64,000 nucleotides of DNA from Cryptomeria japonica (GCF_030272615.1 NC_081407.1:99803897-99867896); one strand, 5' to 3'; shown: positions 22,856-34,318, counted from the stretch's first letter. The notes: generated by a model from the sequence alone, not told the origin. Translations and numbers: made by a program.

Positions 22856-24150
22856 TTGGATGAACGTTTATTCCTTATAAAAGCACACACTCCCTGGTAT
22901 GCTGATATTACCAATTATTTAGCTGCTAATAAAATGCCAATTCATTTCTCTCCTAAAGAAAGAAGATTGTTAGTTGAGAAAAACTTTAACTTCTCATGGA
23001 TTGCTGATTGTTTATTTTATATTGGACCTAACCAAGTCATGAGAAGATGTGTTAGAAAGGATAAACATATGATATCCTTCATGCATGCCATGATGAGCCA
23101 TGTGGAGGACATTTTGTTTCTAAAAGAACAACACTTAAAATACTGGGCAAAAAATATTATTGGCCCACATTATATAAGGATGCAACACAATACACCAGGA
23201 AATGTGGTAGATGCTAGCGCATGGGTAGGCCTACTAGATATGATGAAATATCATTATATCCACATATATTAGTGGCACCATTTGATAAATGGAGATTAGA
23301 TTTTGTGGGACCAATTGATCCTCCTTCCAATGGAAAATCTTATATTCTGGTATGTACTGATTATGTCACCAAATGGGTGGAAGCATGAGCTATGACATAT
23401 GCAAGAGATAATAAAGTTGTTGAATTTATCTATGAAGAAATATTTACCAGGTATGGAGTTCCAAGAGAGATTGTTTCAGACCAAGGACCACAGTTTACTT
23501 CCACATTGATTGCAGCATTGGTTAATGAATGCAATATCAGGCACAAAAAGTCTACCCCATACCATCCACAAGTAAATGGTCAAGTAGAAGTCACAAATAG
23601 GGATCTAGAAGCCATTCTTACTAAAATAGTAGTTGTTCATAAAAAAGATTGGTCTCAAAGACTTCCTGAATCCATTTGGGCATACAGAACAACAAGGAAA
23701 ACACCAATTGGTTTTACACTTTTTAAAATGGTGTATGGAAAAACAACAATGATGCCTATTGAGTTTGAGCACAAAACTCTAAGAACAACTCTACAATGGA
23801 ATATGACACTTTCTGAAGCACAAAGAGACCGCATTCACAAATTAAATGTTTTGGATGAGTGGAGAAAGATGGTTGTCCAATAAACAGAACTTATTCAAAA
23901 TCAAAGAGCTAAGTGGCATGATAAGTACATAAAGGAGAAGAAATTTCAAGCAGGTGACTAGGCATTGCTATATGATTCTAGATATAAGGATACTATGGGA
24001 AAATTGTAGACAAAATGGTTAGGCCCATATGAGATAGAAGAAGTTTTCAAAAAAGGAGCAATTCGCTTGACCACTATTCATCCAGTCTAATTCAAGCTTT
24101 TAGTAAATGGTCATCGACTACGCCTATATCATAAGCCTGCAACCAAAGAA
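22856..24150 (+). pseudogene. Athila-like integrase, broken
   Basis: A degenerate zinc-finger region (RRCVRKDKHMISFMHAMMSH) precedes a frame change near 23,275. The catalytic core has the first Asp in WRLDFVGPI, the second in VSDQGPQF, and Glu in NGQVEVTNRDLE, so the DDE triad is readable. The C-terminal part keeps KWLGPYEIEEVF, the GPY/F-type module. Stops interrupt at about 23,386 (Trp expected), 23,881, 23,960 (Trp) and 24,009 (Gln). Integrase would insert the cDNA. Confidence 0.86.
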
Positions 24151-24244
24151 CAGTTCGCTTGACCACTATTCATCGAGTCCGATTCAAGCTTTTAGTAAAT
24201 GGTCATTGACTACGCATATATCATAAGCCTGCAACCAAAGAACA
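24061..24244 (+). repeat. 92-bp tandem duplication at the end of Athila-like pol
   Basis: Two copies start at TTCGCTTGACCACTATTCATC (24,062 and 24,154) and end at CAACCAAAGAACAG, with a few substitutions. The period is not a multiple of three, so the duplication shifts the frame of the pol C-terminus. Confidence 0.88.
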
Positions 24245-24412
24245 GTTCCTGCAACAATTCACCAATCAAGATCAAATATCGGTTCCTGCAGTAACTGGTG
24301 AAGTTCCTGCAAAAAATGGAGAAGTTCCTTCAACAACCGAAGAAGTTCCTATAGCAACTGAAGGAAACATTAAGGGCGCGGTTCCCGCAGGGAACATTCC
24401 TAACACTCAATA
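24245..24412 (+). other. Short GTTCCTGCA-type repeats after integrase
   Basis: Variants of GTTCCTGCA recur about every 24-27 bases. In one frame they give a degenerate peptide repeat of EVPA.. and EVPS.. type, ending at TAA 24,410-24,412. This is probably the low-complexity C-terminal tail of pol. Confidence 0.6.
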
Positions 24413-24968
24413 AATTCTTCAAGCATCATTTCATAAAGCTATTTACATGTCTTATGAAAATATTATTCTCCATTAATAATTTTTCCATCCACATCATCCC
24501 ATTTCATTTCTTTGTCTATCATTTCATTCACGTCACATCATTTCATTTCACCCTTCTTTTTAGCTAATCGTTTCATGCAACATTTATTGGCACGATTGGA
24601 GGTATGTACATAGATTATTTTTTATTAATTATGCTTTTATTATTTTACTATGATTATTTCCTACTTCAAATCTGTGTACACTTCCCTCTGTCCTTTCCGC
24701 ATGTGTGGACACGTGTTATAATAAGTCGGGGGGGTGTTTTATGGTCCTATTTCCAAGTTAAATAATTATTTGTCCTTGTTAGTAACTTGATTTGATTTGC
24801 CTACCATCATTATTTTTAATGAGATATTCTTTGGTACGAGTGAGAAATGCATTCTGCCGCTGAAACTAGAAGTAAGTAAGGAATTTTCAAGCAAATATTT
24901 TCAGTTCTACAGATTACTTCAGGCCCTCATTCTCTGTTGTGGAAATTATTTTGTGAGCTGAAATAGTC
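24413..24968 (+). other. Spacer between pol and ORF3 with a second polypurine-like tract
   Basis: No coding signal. AAGTCGGGGGGGTG at 24,723-24,736 closely resembles the true polypurine tract upstream of the 3' LTR. It may be an internal polypurine tract or a relic of an older LTR boundary. Confidence 0.5.
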
Positions 24969-26654
24969 ATGGGTGGAGATCCTATCCACCATGAACCTGT
25001 AATCCATGACACGTTGTTGTAGGATGTCCTATGTGAACGTATGCATGGGTGGATTGATTATTTTCTAAAAATAATGAATTTCAATGAGGAAATTGCTTTT
25101 GAGTTCATGCATACATTCAATGAAGGAGAAGCCTATGTCAAAGGATTGAGAGTTATTGCTATAGAACAACAAATAGCTGAAGTTACTGGGTTGTTGCAGG
25201 AAGGAGAGTTGTTTCCTGAATCTAAGGATGCAAGAAACACCGGAGTAGAATTTACAGACCCCGCAGATGGACCTCTGACTGTGGACAAACAAGGAACCAG
25301 ATGGGTATTTCTTCCAGCAGAATGGCCCCAGGTGGCATTAGATATAATAAAATACATTACCAGCGATGGAAGGTATTCAAATTTACATTCGGTCCATTTC
25401 AAATTGCTTAGTCATTTATGGTATGGCCGAAGGGTAAATGTTCCAAAATTTTTATACCACCTTATTTCCATAAGTGCCAAAGAGACATGAAAGGGTGGAA
25501 ATTGTTCTGTCAGTCATCATGATTTGATAAAACTGTTAGTAGAAACATCAAAATAAGAACATGGGAGTCAAACAGAGGTTAAATTCCAGGAAGAACATGG
25601 CGCTGACAGACTTTCAAGTCTGGCATATGTGGTAGAACAATTTGAAGAACCTGTTGAAGAACTTCCACGCCCTAAGGTAACAACTAATAGACCTCCATCA
25701 TCTCTCACTAGTTTGTCTATTGAATTAAAATTTTATAGGCAGTGGGAGATAGAGAGGGCTAAGTTACATGGAATTATTGATAAGCAACAAACATAAATTG
25801 AAAAGAGGAATAATCAGATTGTAGAATTGGAAGCTAAAGTTGACACAATTACCAGTATGGTCCCTGAATTAATACAATGTAGGGCTCCCCCAAGGGTTTA
25901 TGTTTTGCATCTAAAAGAGTGGTATTTAAGTTTTCAAGCTAAACCACATTATTAGAGACCTTAGTCCTTCTTTAGACACCCCAAAAGAATTTTATAATGC
26001 TTATCAGACCTCTCCAGTAGCTGTTAAAAATTTATTGTGTGAATTCTATTTGCATAACTATGTTGTGACTTCTGATAATGAGTGGAATCCCTTGTTATAC
26101 ATTGGTGACATCCACATAAAAGCATTAATGTCATGGGTGAAAAATGAAATTAGCATGGAGACTCAGGCCAAAGCATATAGAATATGGAATTTGATTGTCC
26201 ATTGCCACTCAGGGCTGAAGCCAAGGACCCACAACTTCTTTATTATGATTGGCAGAAATTATTAGCAAGGCCCGACGTAAGGAGCCAAGTGTTACCAATG
26301 AGGGAGGAAATATTCTAGGCATATGGACACTTGATTGAAAATGAAAGTGCAATTGCAATTGACTATCTGATTCAACATTGGAATAATCTTCCATAGGACT
26401 TAAAACAGGGTGAACCTCATTCACTGCCGAATTTTCATGCAGCTATATAGAGAGCCCCTAAATACATCCATTTGGGTAGGATGAAAATCAATGACTGGCT
26501 ACCCTTGATCTTCCAACCCCCTATCCTTATGTGGCCATTGATGGGATGCAGGGTTACAGACAAACCCTATGAGGCAACCACAGAAGAGGCCAGATGTGCC
26601 AACCTAGAAAATATGAAGAGATTTTATTGGAATTTGGCTACAGGAGGGACATGA
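24969..26654 (+). pseudogene. Athila-like third ORF (unknown function), broken
   Basis: Athila elements carry an extra ORF after integrase, sometimes called env-like. Here it starts at ATG 24,969 (MGGDPIHHEPV) and meets TAG at 25,020-25,022. It runs on in the same frame through WIDYFLKIMNF and LRVIAIEQQIAEVTGLL to TGA 25,488-25,490, then shows further stops and frame changes. A charged coiled-coil-like stretch lies near 25,740-25,860. The C-terminal piece (26,472-26,654) contains KINDWLPLIFQPPILMWPLM. I see no signal peptide or clear membrane anchor, so I do not call it an envelope protein. The first 150 residues resemble the N-terminal part of the large ORF at 29,765 in general pattern. Confidence 0.65.
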
Positions 26655-26730
26655 TAGGGAACTATTGGTGACTTGCGAATTAGTGCCCAAATTAGAAACT
26701 TTCCTCTTGTTGGAGGATCAACATGATACT

Positions 26731-26743
26731 AAGTTGGGGGGCA
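26731..26743 (+). other. Athila-like polypurine tract
   Basis: AAGTTGGGGGGCA directly precedes the 3' LTR. This is the plus-strand primer position typical of Ty3/gypsy elements. Confidence 0.88.
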
Positions 26744-28020
26744 TGATGAGATGAGATATAAGCTCCTTTTATTCCTAGAACTCATAAGTTTTTGTCATGT
26801 TTTAATTTGTATAATGGGATGGTAATGATGTATTAAAGTTTGACTATATGCATTTTAGATGTTAACTGAACTCATTAAATCATGTTTCTTCTTTGCCAAT
26901 TATTCCTGTAGCCATGTGATTTGTTCATGTTACCATACAGATTGTCATAGGCGATATCATATGTGAAATGAATAAGTGTTATGATTAATTAAAATATATA
27001 TGTATATGCTTGTATGTTCTCTCTTTTCAATTGCAGGAATAAATGAGATGTTGCGGTGAAGGTTGTCCTGCCAAGTCGAGAAGGCAGTTTGAGATATTCA
27101 AGGGGTGACTAAAAGTTCAAATCAACGAAGAGTATAATGGTTGTGAGGAATGACAAAAGAGTAGCAGGGCGCGCAAGACTCATTTAAGTCTGACTTTAGT
27201 GAACATCAATCTTGTAATACCGCCACACTATATTCTTGGCTATGGTTTGGTGTAGATCCACGTTTTTAGTGGCTTAACTCCGATTGTTCTCCTTCATGAA
27301 TGTTATTTGCCTCTTCTCATCGGTGTGATCTTAATTGTAGGAAGTTGTTGTAATTTTATTTTAAATAACTATCTTTGCCTCTTCTCTGAGGTTAGAAAGA
27401 AAGAGAGGGACAAAGAGTAGAAGATTTAGAAATAAAGTTGTAGAGTGTTTTAGTCTTCTTTCATTCTAAATGATGTATTGACTTTTGAAAAACAATGAAT
27501 AAAGTTATGTTATTCTGAGCAATTAGAGTTATTTTGAAAGCCTGGATACACTCATCCAAGGGGGCCCACTTGGTGAGTGTTACTGTGCCTTTTTTAAATT
27601 TAGTTTTCTTTTTCTGCTGCAGTAGACGTCCTGGCATTGACTGTTCCTACAACCACTGGAAACAGATCCATTGATTATTCTTGCAGCCAAAGCAAACAAA
27701 GTAATTCCTATTTGATAGCTTTGGGCTTGGTTAACATTTCTTTAAGTGAGTTTTATGTTAATGCAGAGTTTTCTTGTAGCCATTCAGTTGTTTAAATTCT
27801 TGCTTGCTTATCCCAAATAGATTTTAGTTGCTGCAGTAATGCAGGATAGCTATCGCAGGAACTTAGTGCATATATAATGCAGACCCATTTCAAGTAATAC
27901 GTCCCTAGGTTGACAATCAAATGAATTTCAATTATGGAGATGGTAACTTCACAGAGTGAATGTCCAAACTTCGGGTTGAGACTTTAACTATAGTTATTAT
28001 TCCTATCGGTGGAGCAAACA
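26744..28020 (+). repeat. Athila-like 3' LTR
   Basis: A 1,277-bp LTR with intact TG...CA ends, followed by the target duplication CCTAC. Differences from the 5' LTR are mainly scattered substitutions and 1-3-base indels. Confidence 0.92.
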
Positions 28021-28082
28021 CCTACATTGATGCAGATTGGGCTGTTGATGTTGATGATCAGAAGAGTACTACCTGTTATCAC
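28021..28082 (+). pseudogene. Copia-2 RNase H, 62-bp middle piece
   Basis: The copia frame interrupted at 16,280 resumes here with the RNase H Asp motif (YIDADWAVDVDD) and a KSTT segment. It is cut again after about 60 bases by a second insertion. The CCTAC at the start is the right target duplication of the Athila-like element. Confidence 0.85.
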
Positions 28083-28418
28083 TGATTAAAATGGGCTTTT
28101 CTTTTCCCATGATTGGCTATGGTTTGTTGAAATTTTGAGTAGGGCGCATTTTCAAATGCTTCAGCTCTATTTTAGGCCTTAAGGGTTTAGGGGTTTTTGA
28201 TTTTAGATCCTCTAATGTTTCTTTAAAACCCTCTGGTTTCTATTCTTTCGTTACTTTATTCACTTAAGTAATGGGTCATGGGATCGTAGGAAGTGTCCTC
28301 CCTTGTCGTTTGCCTAGGTGGTCATGTTAATTAATCACAAAAATTTATGTGTTATGTGTATTCCCCCTAAAGTTGTCGGGCCCAATAACTAGTGCGCATC
28401 TCGCGGATGAATCTACGA

Positions 28419-28477
28419 CTTTCGCTATTTCGCTAGGCGAAGTTGCGCGTAGTTTAAAACCAGCGAAGTTGCGAAAA
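28419..28477. repeat. Hairpin 1 of the CTATTTCGC family
   Basis: CTTTCGCTATTTCGCT (28,419-28,434) and AGCGAAGTTGCGAAAA (28,462-28,477) form an imperfect inverted repeat. It shares its core with hairpins 2-4. Confidence 0.65.
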
Positions 28478-28803
28478 TGACATGGCATGCCACCTAGGCG
28501 GTCTAGCTCGTTGATGAGAGCAAGTAAAATGGCGGCATGCGGCATAAGTCACAACAGTTAGTAGGTCAGGATTAAAGGCTAAAAGGCGGGCCCCAGAGGT
28601 GAGTCGGGTCGCAAGTTAGCAGATGACCTGGCGAATACAGCTGTCAAGAATTTATTGGAGCCCAGTGCTTTCTCTCGGCATATGAAAAAGCGACGAGTCA
28701 GCTCCAAAGGTGACTAGATGCCAGTGAATCAGAGGGCCCACTCCTCCCGAAGCCTATTCAGATGGTTAAATGCCGATCAATTAAAAAATGATCTGACAGC
28801 CCG

Positions 28804-28854
28804 CGCTATTTCGCAAGGGTAAGATGCTCGTGCTTTATACCCTGCGAAATAGCG
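28804..28854. repeat. Hairpin 2 of the CTATTTCGC family
   Basis: CGCTATTTCGCAAGGGTA (28,804-28,821) pairs with TACCCTGCGAAATAGCG (28,838-28,854): 17 base pairs with one bulged A and a 16-base loop. Confidence 0.88.
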
Positions 28855-29013
28855 AAAGTGAACGAGAACCGTCCATGTGTCGTGATAGATGGTCATGTCA
28901 GCTCTAAAGATGACTGGACGCCAGGTGTTCAAAGTGAGTCAGAGGGCCCACCCTTCTCGAAGCCTATTCAGATGGTTAAATGCCGATCAATCAAGAAATG
29001 ATCTGACGACCCA

Positions 29014-29064
29014 TGCTATTTCGCAAGGGTAAGATGCTCGTGCTTTATAACCTGCGAAATAGCG
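29014..29064. repeat. Hairpin 3 of the CTATTTCGC family
   Basis: This is the second copy of hairpin 2 within the 210-bp duplication. The arms are 29,014-29,031 and 29,048-29,064, each with one or two substitutions that slightly weaken the stem. Confidence 0.85.
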
Positions 29065-29336
29065 AAAGTGAACGAGAACCATCCATGTGTCATGATGGAT
29101 GGAAACGTGTCCGATGACATGTGGTCTTAGAAGAAAGTTGTGGGCCTGCCAAGGTGGAACCGATGGTATAAGAGAAAGACACGTGGCCAGCATTAAGTCA
29201 AATGCGAAAGAAATTTCAAGGCCAATGGTTGAGCGCCACATGGTAACACATAGCCAATAGAGAAGCGAGACCCAGCGCGGAGCCAAAGCTGTTAGTTAGT
29301 ATAATGCTCGATCAAGTTTCTTTTGATCGGACAGTC

Positions 29337-29396
29337 GGCACTATTTCGCAGGACCAAGCTGCCCGATAGTTATGCTTCGCGAAGTTGCGAAAGAGC
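29337..29396. repeat. Hairpin 4 of the CTATTTCGC family
   Basis: CACTATTTCGCAGG and GCGAAGTTGCGAAAG form an imperfect inverted repeat. Its right arm resembles that of hairpin 1. Confidence 0.6.
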
Positions 29397-29764
29397 AAAA
29401 TGAAAGACTTGCAGGAACATTGTGACCCGTTGGAGCGAAAAATACGAATTCTCCTATGAATTCAATTTTGAAGGGACGACCGAAGCATGCGGAATCAATG
29501 TTGTAGTTAAGACCCTGAGTACAATATTTGATTTCCCATCAACCGGGTGAAGATATCTTTTAAAGAATTTTGCAGAGGAGTGGATGCAGAGCTATCTTCT
29601 TCAAGTACAGAGCAAGTCAGTTCAGTTGCAGAGCAAATTCCTCCAAGTTAAGAACAGGTTTTCTCGTACTCCTGTGTAGCAATTCCTATGTGGTGTGTTT
29701 CAGATAAGATATTGATTCATCACAGAAGTGTCTAGGAGTGGTATTCATTTCTTACATTTTTTAA

Positions 29765-32700
29765 ATGGCTCCTAAAAGAGAATTTTCTGGCAAAGTCAAT
29801 TATTCAGAAAGGAGTGTCTGTGATGATTTTCTTGAACAGTTGATGTTGTCAACTAATCAGGCATCGAAGGCAAAAGAATTAGTGCCTAGAGATCCCCGTT
29901 TAAAGATAGGAGAAGGACTGTATGACAAGGGTAACTGGTTGAGAGACCCACAGGTTGGATTTGGAATGAGAAATTCTCCAGCCCCACAAAACAGTATTTG
30001 GGAATTAGATGTTGGGAAATTGGTAGTCCCAGGGGTATTTATGGACATAGAATTGTTGACCCAAATTGCGCTCTACTATGATCCAGTCACAAGAAGCATT
30101 CGGGATATAAATGGAAAAACCCTTATTGAGATTAATGCTGAAGAATTCAGGAATGCTTTTGGGCTTAATGAGTTTACCAATTTTCTAGAACCCATAAATT
30201 TCAAATCATTAGCTCAAATTTATAGTGCACAGAGGAGTCATCTCAGGAACGGGCCTCTCAAGGAGTTTTTTGTGAAGATAGGTGGGTTGAAAGTTGTAGG
30301 ACCCAACACACAAGAGCCCTTTTCATTGAGTATGTTCACCCTGAGGGCTAAAGGAATGTATTGGGCACTTTGCCAAGTTTTGGGAGAAGATGCTGAAGCA
30401 AATATGCCAAATCACTACCTGTTAATGATTGCTCAGATTTTGAATCCTTCTCTTGCAATTAAATTTGATTATGCTTCTTTCATTGCTGATGCTATCCATG
30501 GAGGGTTAACAGGAATAAAGAATGGAAAGGTGGATAGGCCTTTCGGATGGTACTCACTCCTGATGCATCTATTTCTTTTCAAAGGTGGTGATTACTTTGC
30601 CAGTGGACTGGACCTTGTCAAGGAGAAAGAAGGAGAAAAAATGTTGGTACAATTATGGAGTACTGTGTTGTCATGGGATAGAGAGGATGCCAATTTCTTG
30701 AAGTTTGACAATTACTTTGCATCCAAGATCAGGACTCTCCTCTGCTCGGAGAACCCAAGAATCCCCAAGGTTCTTCTGGAATTCATAAGACCAAAAGAAT
30801 TCGCAGAGAACATAAAAATTGTTCACAATTGGGGTGACATTTATTTGTATCCAGTCTCAATAGTTTTCAGAGTGTTTGGTCTTAGAGGCACCCCATTCTT
30901 GTTACCTTACCAGGTCCCTCTCAAAGTGGGAATTGCAGAGATCTTTAGACAAATTGGTGGTGTACAAGAGGCGGAGTTGATAGGCAGGGGTAAAGGGACT
31001 ATTTTCCCTGCAGCTACCATAGCCTACCAATTTGTAATAACAAAGGGAGGTTGGAATTGCTTTGAGGATTTTCTCAAGCCTTCTCATTTGTCCACTGCAA
31101 TGTCCAGGTGTGCTGATCCAGAAGACTTCTTCAACGACATGTTTAGAAAAAAGGTAGCATGCAGAGGTAGGCCCCATCAATTTCAGTTTCCTGAAGACCT
31201 CATCAGAAATGAGTTTGATCTAGATGAGTAGGAGCTAAGGAAAGAGAAATGGGTGGCTTATAAGAAAGCCTTGGATTTTGTGCATCAGTTTGATGCCAGC
31301 TATGACCCATTGTCTAGCTTTTTCCCTCTGGAGGAGAAAATAAAGTTTTTAATTGTTTGCTTTGAAGATGTGATGCAGACCCTGAAGGAGAAGAGGGAAG
31401 CTATAATCAAAAGCAACCCTGAAAAGGCAAGAATGATCCTAAGTAAGTCAGCTTCCAGCAAAGAAATCCCTCTTGGTGATTATACACTGCACAAGAAATA
31501 CAGTTATAGTGTGTTGATGCCTATGACAGGGGAGCCCTCTACCTCTAAAGGAAAGAGGAAGATACAAGATGTCATTGACATCCAAGAGAGCCCAAAGAAG
31601 CAAAGGGTAGGGAAAGAAGTACAATCAGATACACCTTTGTATTCCCCATCCCAATCCCCTATCCATATAGGAGATGAGCAAGCAGCAGCTGAGCAACTCC
31701 TACAGTTAGGTAGTCTAGGGGAAATTGCCTACACTTATGATGAAGTGGAAGAAGGAATGCCAAAAGAACCCCTTGCTGCTGAAATGGATATTACCACCAC
31801 TGAACTCAAAGGCCAGGAGTGGGATCCTGAGATAAAGCAGGCAAGTAATGCCTTCTTGGCTGACAATAATTTTGTCACATCAGAAGCATTTATGTAGTTT
31901 ATATGGAAACAGAACGTAGATAAATATAATGCTAGATGTGAAAAGAGAAAGGCTGAGCAGCCTAATAAAGATCCAACCCTGGTAGAAGAGGAAATAAAGC
32001 AAGAGATGATGGAAGAGTTCAAAACCATCACCCCTGAGCAAGGGAGAGATATGGTGGCACAAGTTGGAGTGCTTATTTTACCCGAGTGGAATATAGCAGA
32101 CGCCCTAGTACTAGACACAATGAGGAAAGAGACCAAACCTATGGAGGGAATTACTTTCAGTAAGGATAATGCTACACTCGTCATGTGGTCTCTTAAGAGA
32201 AATGAGAGTAAGAAGAGCAAAGATACCCCAGGGTCAAGTTACCTTGGTGGGATGGTGGTGAAAAGAGTGCAGAATACAGGGGTAGTGGAAGCTGCTAGCA
32301 CTGTGTTAGAGACTGCAAAATTTAGTGTTGCAGTAGTAGAAAAGGAAGCCAAAGAGAATGAGACCCTCCAAGTCAAGTTGGAAACAGTTTTGAAGGCCTA
32401 TAACAGTGCTAAGGAGGAGGTAAGAGGTAAGGATAGCATCATTGCTAAGTTGCAGAGCCAGTTGACTGAACAATACCATCAAGGTGAGTCTTCAACACTG
32501 ATGATCTCCTCTTCTCCTGCAAGAACTCCACCTAATAGCCCTATCATTGAGTTTCCACCATCTCTAGCACCCTCCAGCTCTCAAATGGTTGAAATTACTC
32601 CTCAAGAATTAGAGAATTTAAAACAGGCTCAGGCCTTATATGCAAAGAAGTATGAGGAGAGAGTAAGGGCTACAATTTCCAGTTTTGCAAATACAATGAA

Positions 32701-33376
32701 TGCCTCATTGCTCTACAACAATGTAGGTAAAATTGTGGATATATGGAATGAGCTCAAGGGAGACAAGGCCATTTTGACACCTATTTTTGACAAATGGAGG
32801 CCCAGGGAGCAAGATTTAGAGTTTATGTGTGTATCCTGCAATGAAGCAAGGGCCAATCCTATCATTAGATCCACTTCTGACATCACTAAAGTTTTAGTAC
32901 AATTAGCAGCAGAGGTGGATAATGTTAATAGGAAGGTTAGTTTGTGCAAAAAGGAGTATACTGATCAAGTTTTTGAGTTGCTTCCAGGAGTTTTTGCTAG
33001 CCCGGATCAATTAAAGGACAAACAAACGTGGCTTAAGGAGATAGGAGCTAAATTGTCAGCAAGAATTAAAGGAATTTTTTATCTAGATGATCCCTATTTC
33101 TTTGTTTTGACAATACAAGAGATAGAGAAAATTAAGTCACATTATGGTTTTCTCAATTCAGAAGTCAACAAAATGAGAAATTCTTGGAAAAGGTTGACCA
33201 AGACTAAGGATAAAGTGATTAATTTCTCATGGCCGACAGAAGAGGTGTATGATGAGTGGACAACCAAATATGCCACCCATGATTCAGAATAGTTGGAGAG
33301 TGCCCCTGAAAAGGTAGAAGAGGTTGCAACCGAACAGCCTGTTGAAGAAACTGCAGAGACCGAAAAGAGCTTGTAA
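29765..33376 (+). pseudogene. 1,203-codon ORF of unknown function, three internal TAG codons
   Basis: One frame is open from ATG 29,765, directly preceded by an in-frame TAA, to TAA 33,374-33,376, except for TAG at 31,229, 31,895 and 33,290. I do not recognise the protein. Residues 1-490 form a dense, probably globular region with WELDVGKLVVPGVFMDIEL near 80 and FGLNEFTNFLEPINF near 135. It faintly resembles the start of the Athila ORF3. Basic clusters (KGKRKIQ, PKKQRVGK) near 595-618 look like a bipartite nuclear localisation signal. A charged coiled-coil-like stretch lies at about 843-902, then a Pro/Ser-rich segment near 915-940. The acidic tail (EEVATEQPVEETAETEKSL) lies after the third TAG. 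No transposase, RT or integrase motif is visible. All three stops could be CAG to TAG. Confidence 0.7.
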
Positions 33377-34318
33377 CTGTTTTTGTGAAAAGCTTGTAAC
33401 CTCTTTATTTTGAAAGAAATGATTGTAACAAACTCTCCTTGAGAAGTCTGAATCTTTGTGCATCCATGTTGTTATAAATGGATACCAGGACTAGAGGAAG
33501 AGGGATCGCAAAAGAATTGTAAGAAAATGCTGCAGAAATTTATCTGAGCTTTTCTAAGTCTAATGGAGAATATTCAAAAACTTCTTGTAATATTTCTTGA
33601 GCTTAATATCAATATACAAACCATCGGTTTTGAGTGAAGCTTTGTGTCGTCTTCAAGTGTGTTTACAATTTGTTTACTATTTTCATTCTGAATAATCTAG
33701 GGTTATTTTGTTTGAATGGGATTGCAAAGCAATTTTCAGTAGAAGTGTTCGCTAGCTTTTCTCTTTAGGAGGGAAATTAAAGATGCGGGGATCACTCATA
33801 CCAGTAAACTCTTTGGAAGAGACTTTGAATTTTGATGATCATAGCTTAATTTGGAATTCATAAATTCTTATAGGTGTCAGGCATATACAAGGATTAATAG
33901 AAACCAAGCCAACGAGATGCGTAAAGATATTTTGTTTGAGGAGTATTATCTGAGTTTAGATGACTCCGTGACCTTGGATAAGGCACTGGTATTGATTGAA
34001 GTTGTTTATTGCATGTTTTGTTGATCGAAATGCTGAATTTAAGTATAATTTCCATTCTTTTGTTTTCAGTTAATTTCAAGGTGAATAGATCCACTGGTTC
34101 GTTGTGGGTTTATGTTTGAAAGTGTGAATTCAATTCACAAAGGTATACCCACCTGGGCTCTGAGTAAGTCCGAAGTGTAGAAGGTTCAATCAAACCTTGT
34201 CATATGTTGTCTTGAGAATTTCCTTATCTTTGATGTCTCTTCTGCACCGAGTCCAAGCATATTATTTTAAGGATGTTAAAGAGAATCAGATTTTGAAGAC
34301 AACACTACCGATGGAGCA
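33377..34318 (+). other. AT-rich 3' region of the unknown insertion
   Basis: No gene. The sequence has the look of an LTR or 3' untranslated region (CTTGTAATATTTCTTGAGC... near 33,585), but no matching copy exists at the left end. I see no further structure. Confidence 0.45.

Larger units (their letters stand above)
16281..28020 (+). mobile_element. Athila-like Ty3/gypsy LTR retrotransposon nested in Copia-2
   Basis: LTRs at 16,281-17,551 and 26,744-28,020 flank gag, protease, RT, RNase H, integrase and a third ORF. The primer site is of the tRNA-Asp type (TGGCGCC...), and the polypurine tract AAGTTGGGGGG precedes the 3' LTR. Order and primer type fit the Athila group of plant Ty3/gypsy elements. 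The 5-bp target duplication CCTAC is perfect. Every gene is broken, and a DNA transposon (20,602-21,594) lies inside pol. Confidence 0.92.
28692..29111. repeat. Tandem duplication, two copies of 210 bp
   Basis: The landmark AGAGGGCCCA recurs at 28,731 and 28,941, with GAAGCCTATTCAGATGGTTA and the hairpin following each time. Copies span about 28,692-28,901 and 28,902-29,111. Similarity is high, so the duplication is younger than most features here. Confidence 0.88.
28083..34318 (+). mobile_element. 6.2-kb insertion of unknown class carrying one very long ORF
   Basis: This block separates two pieces of Copia-2 RNase H, so it is an insertion. Boundaries are approximate: the left copia piece ends at TGTTATCAC, and the right piece resumes near TTATTTTTGGG. 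No pair of LTRs, terminal inverted repeats, primer site or reverse transcriptase is recognisable. Contents in order are an AT-rich start, a GC-rich hairpin region (28,340-29,500), a 1,203-codon ORF (29,765-33,376), and about 940 bp of AT-rich 3' sequence. It could be a non-autonomous LTR-element derivative whose LTRs have diverged or been deleted. I cannot name it. Confidence 0.6.

Noticed and set aside
24969-26654. Envelope gene in the Athila-like element
   Set aside because: The position fits the so-called env-like ORF, but no signal peptide or transmembrane anchor is readable, so I left the function open.
28078-28090. LTR start TGATTAAAATGGG with duplication ATCAC
   Set aside because: ATCAC does not recur at the right junction (TTATT there) and no LTR partner exists.
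31229-33292. Amber readthrough or a reassigned TAG in the large ORF
   Set aside because: No known readthrough context follows the TAGs, and TAG stops from CAG occur in all neighbouring dead elements, so decay is the simpler reading.
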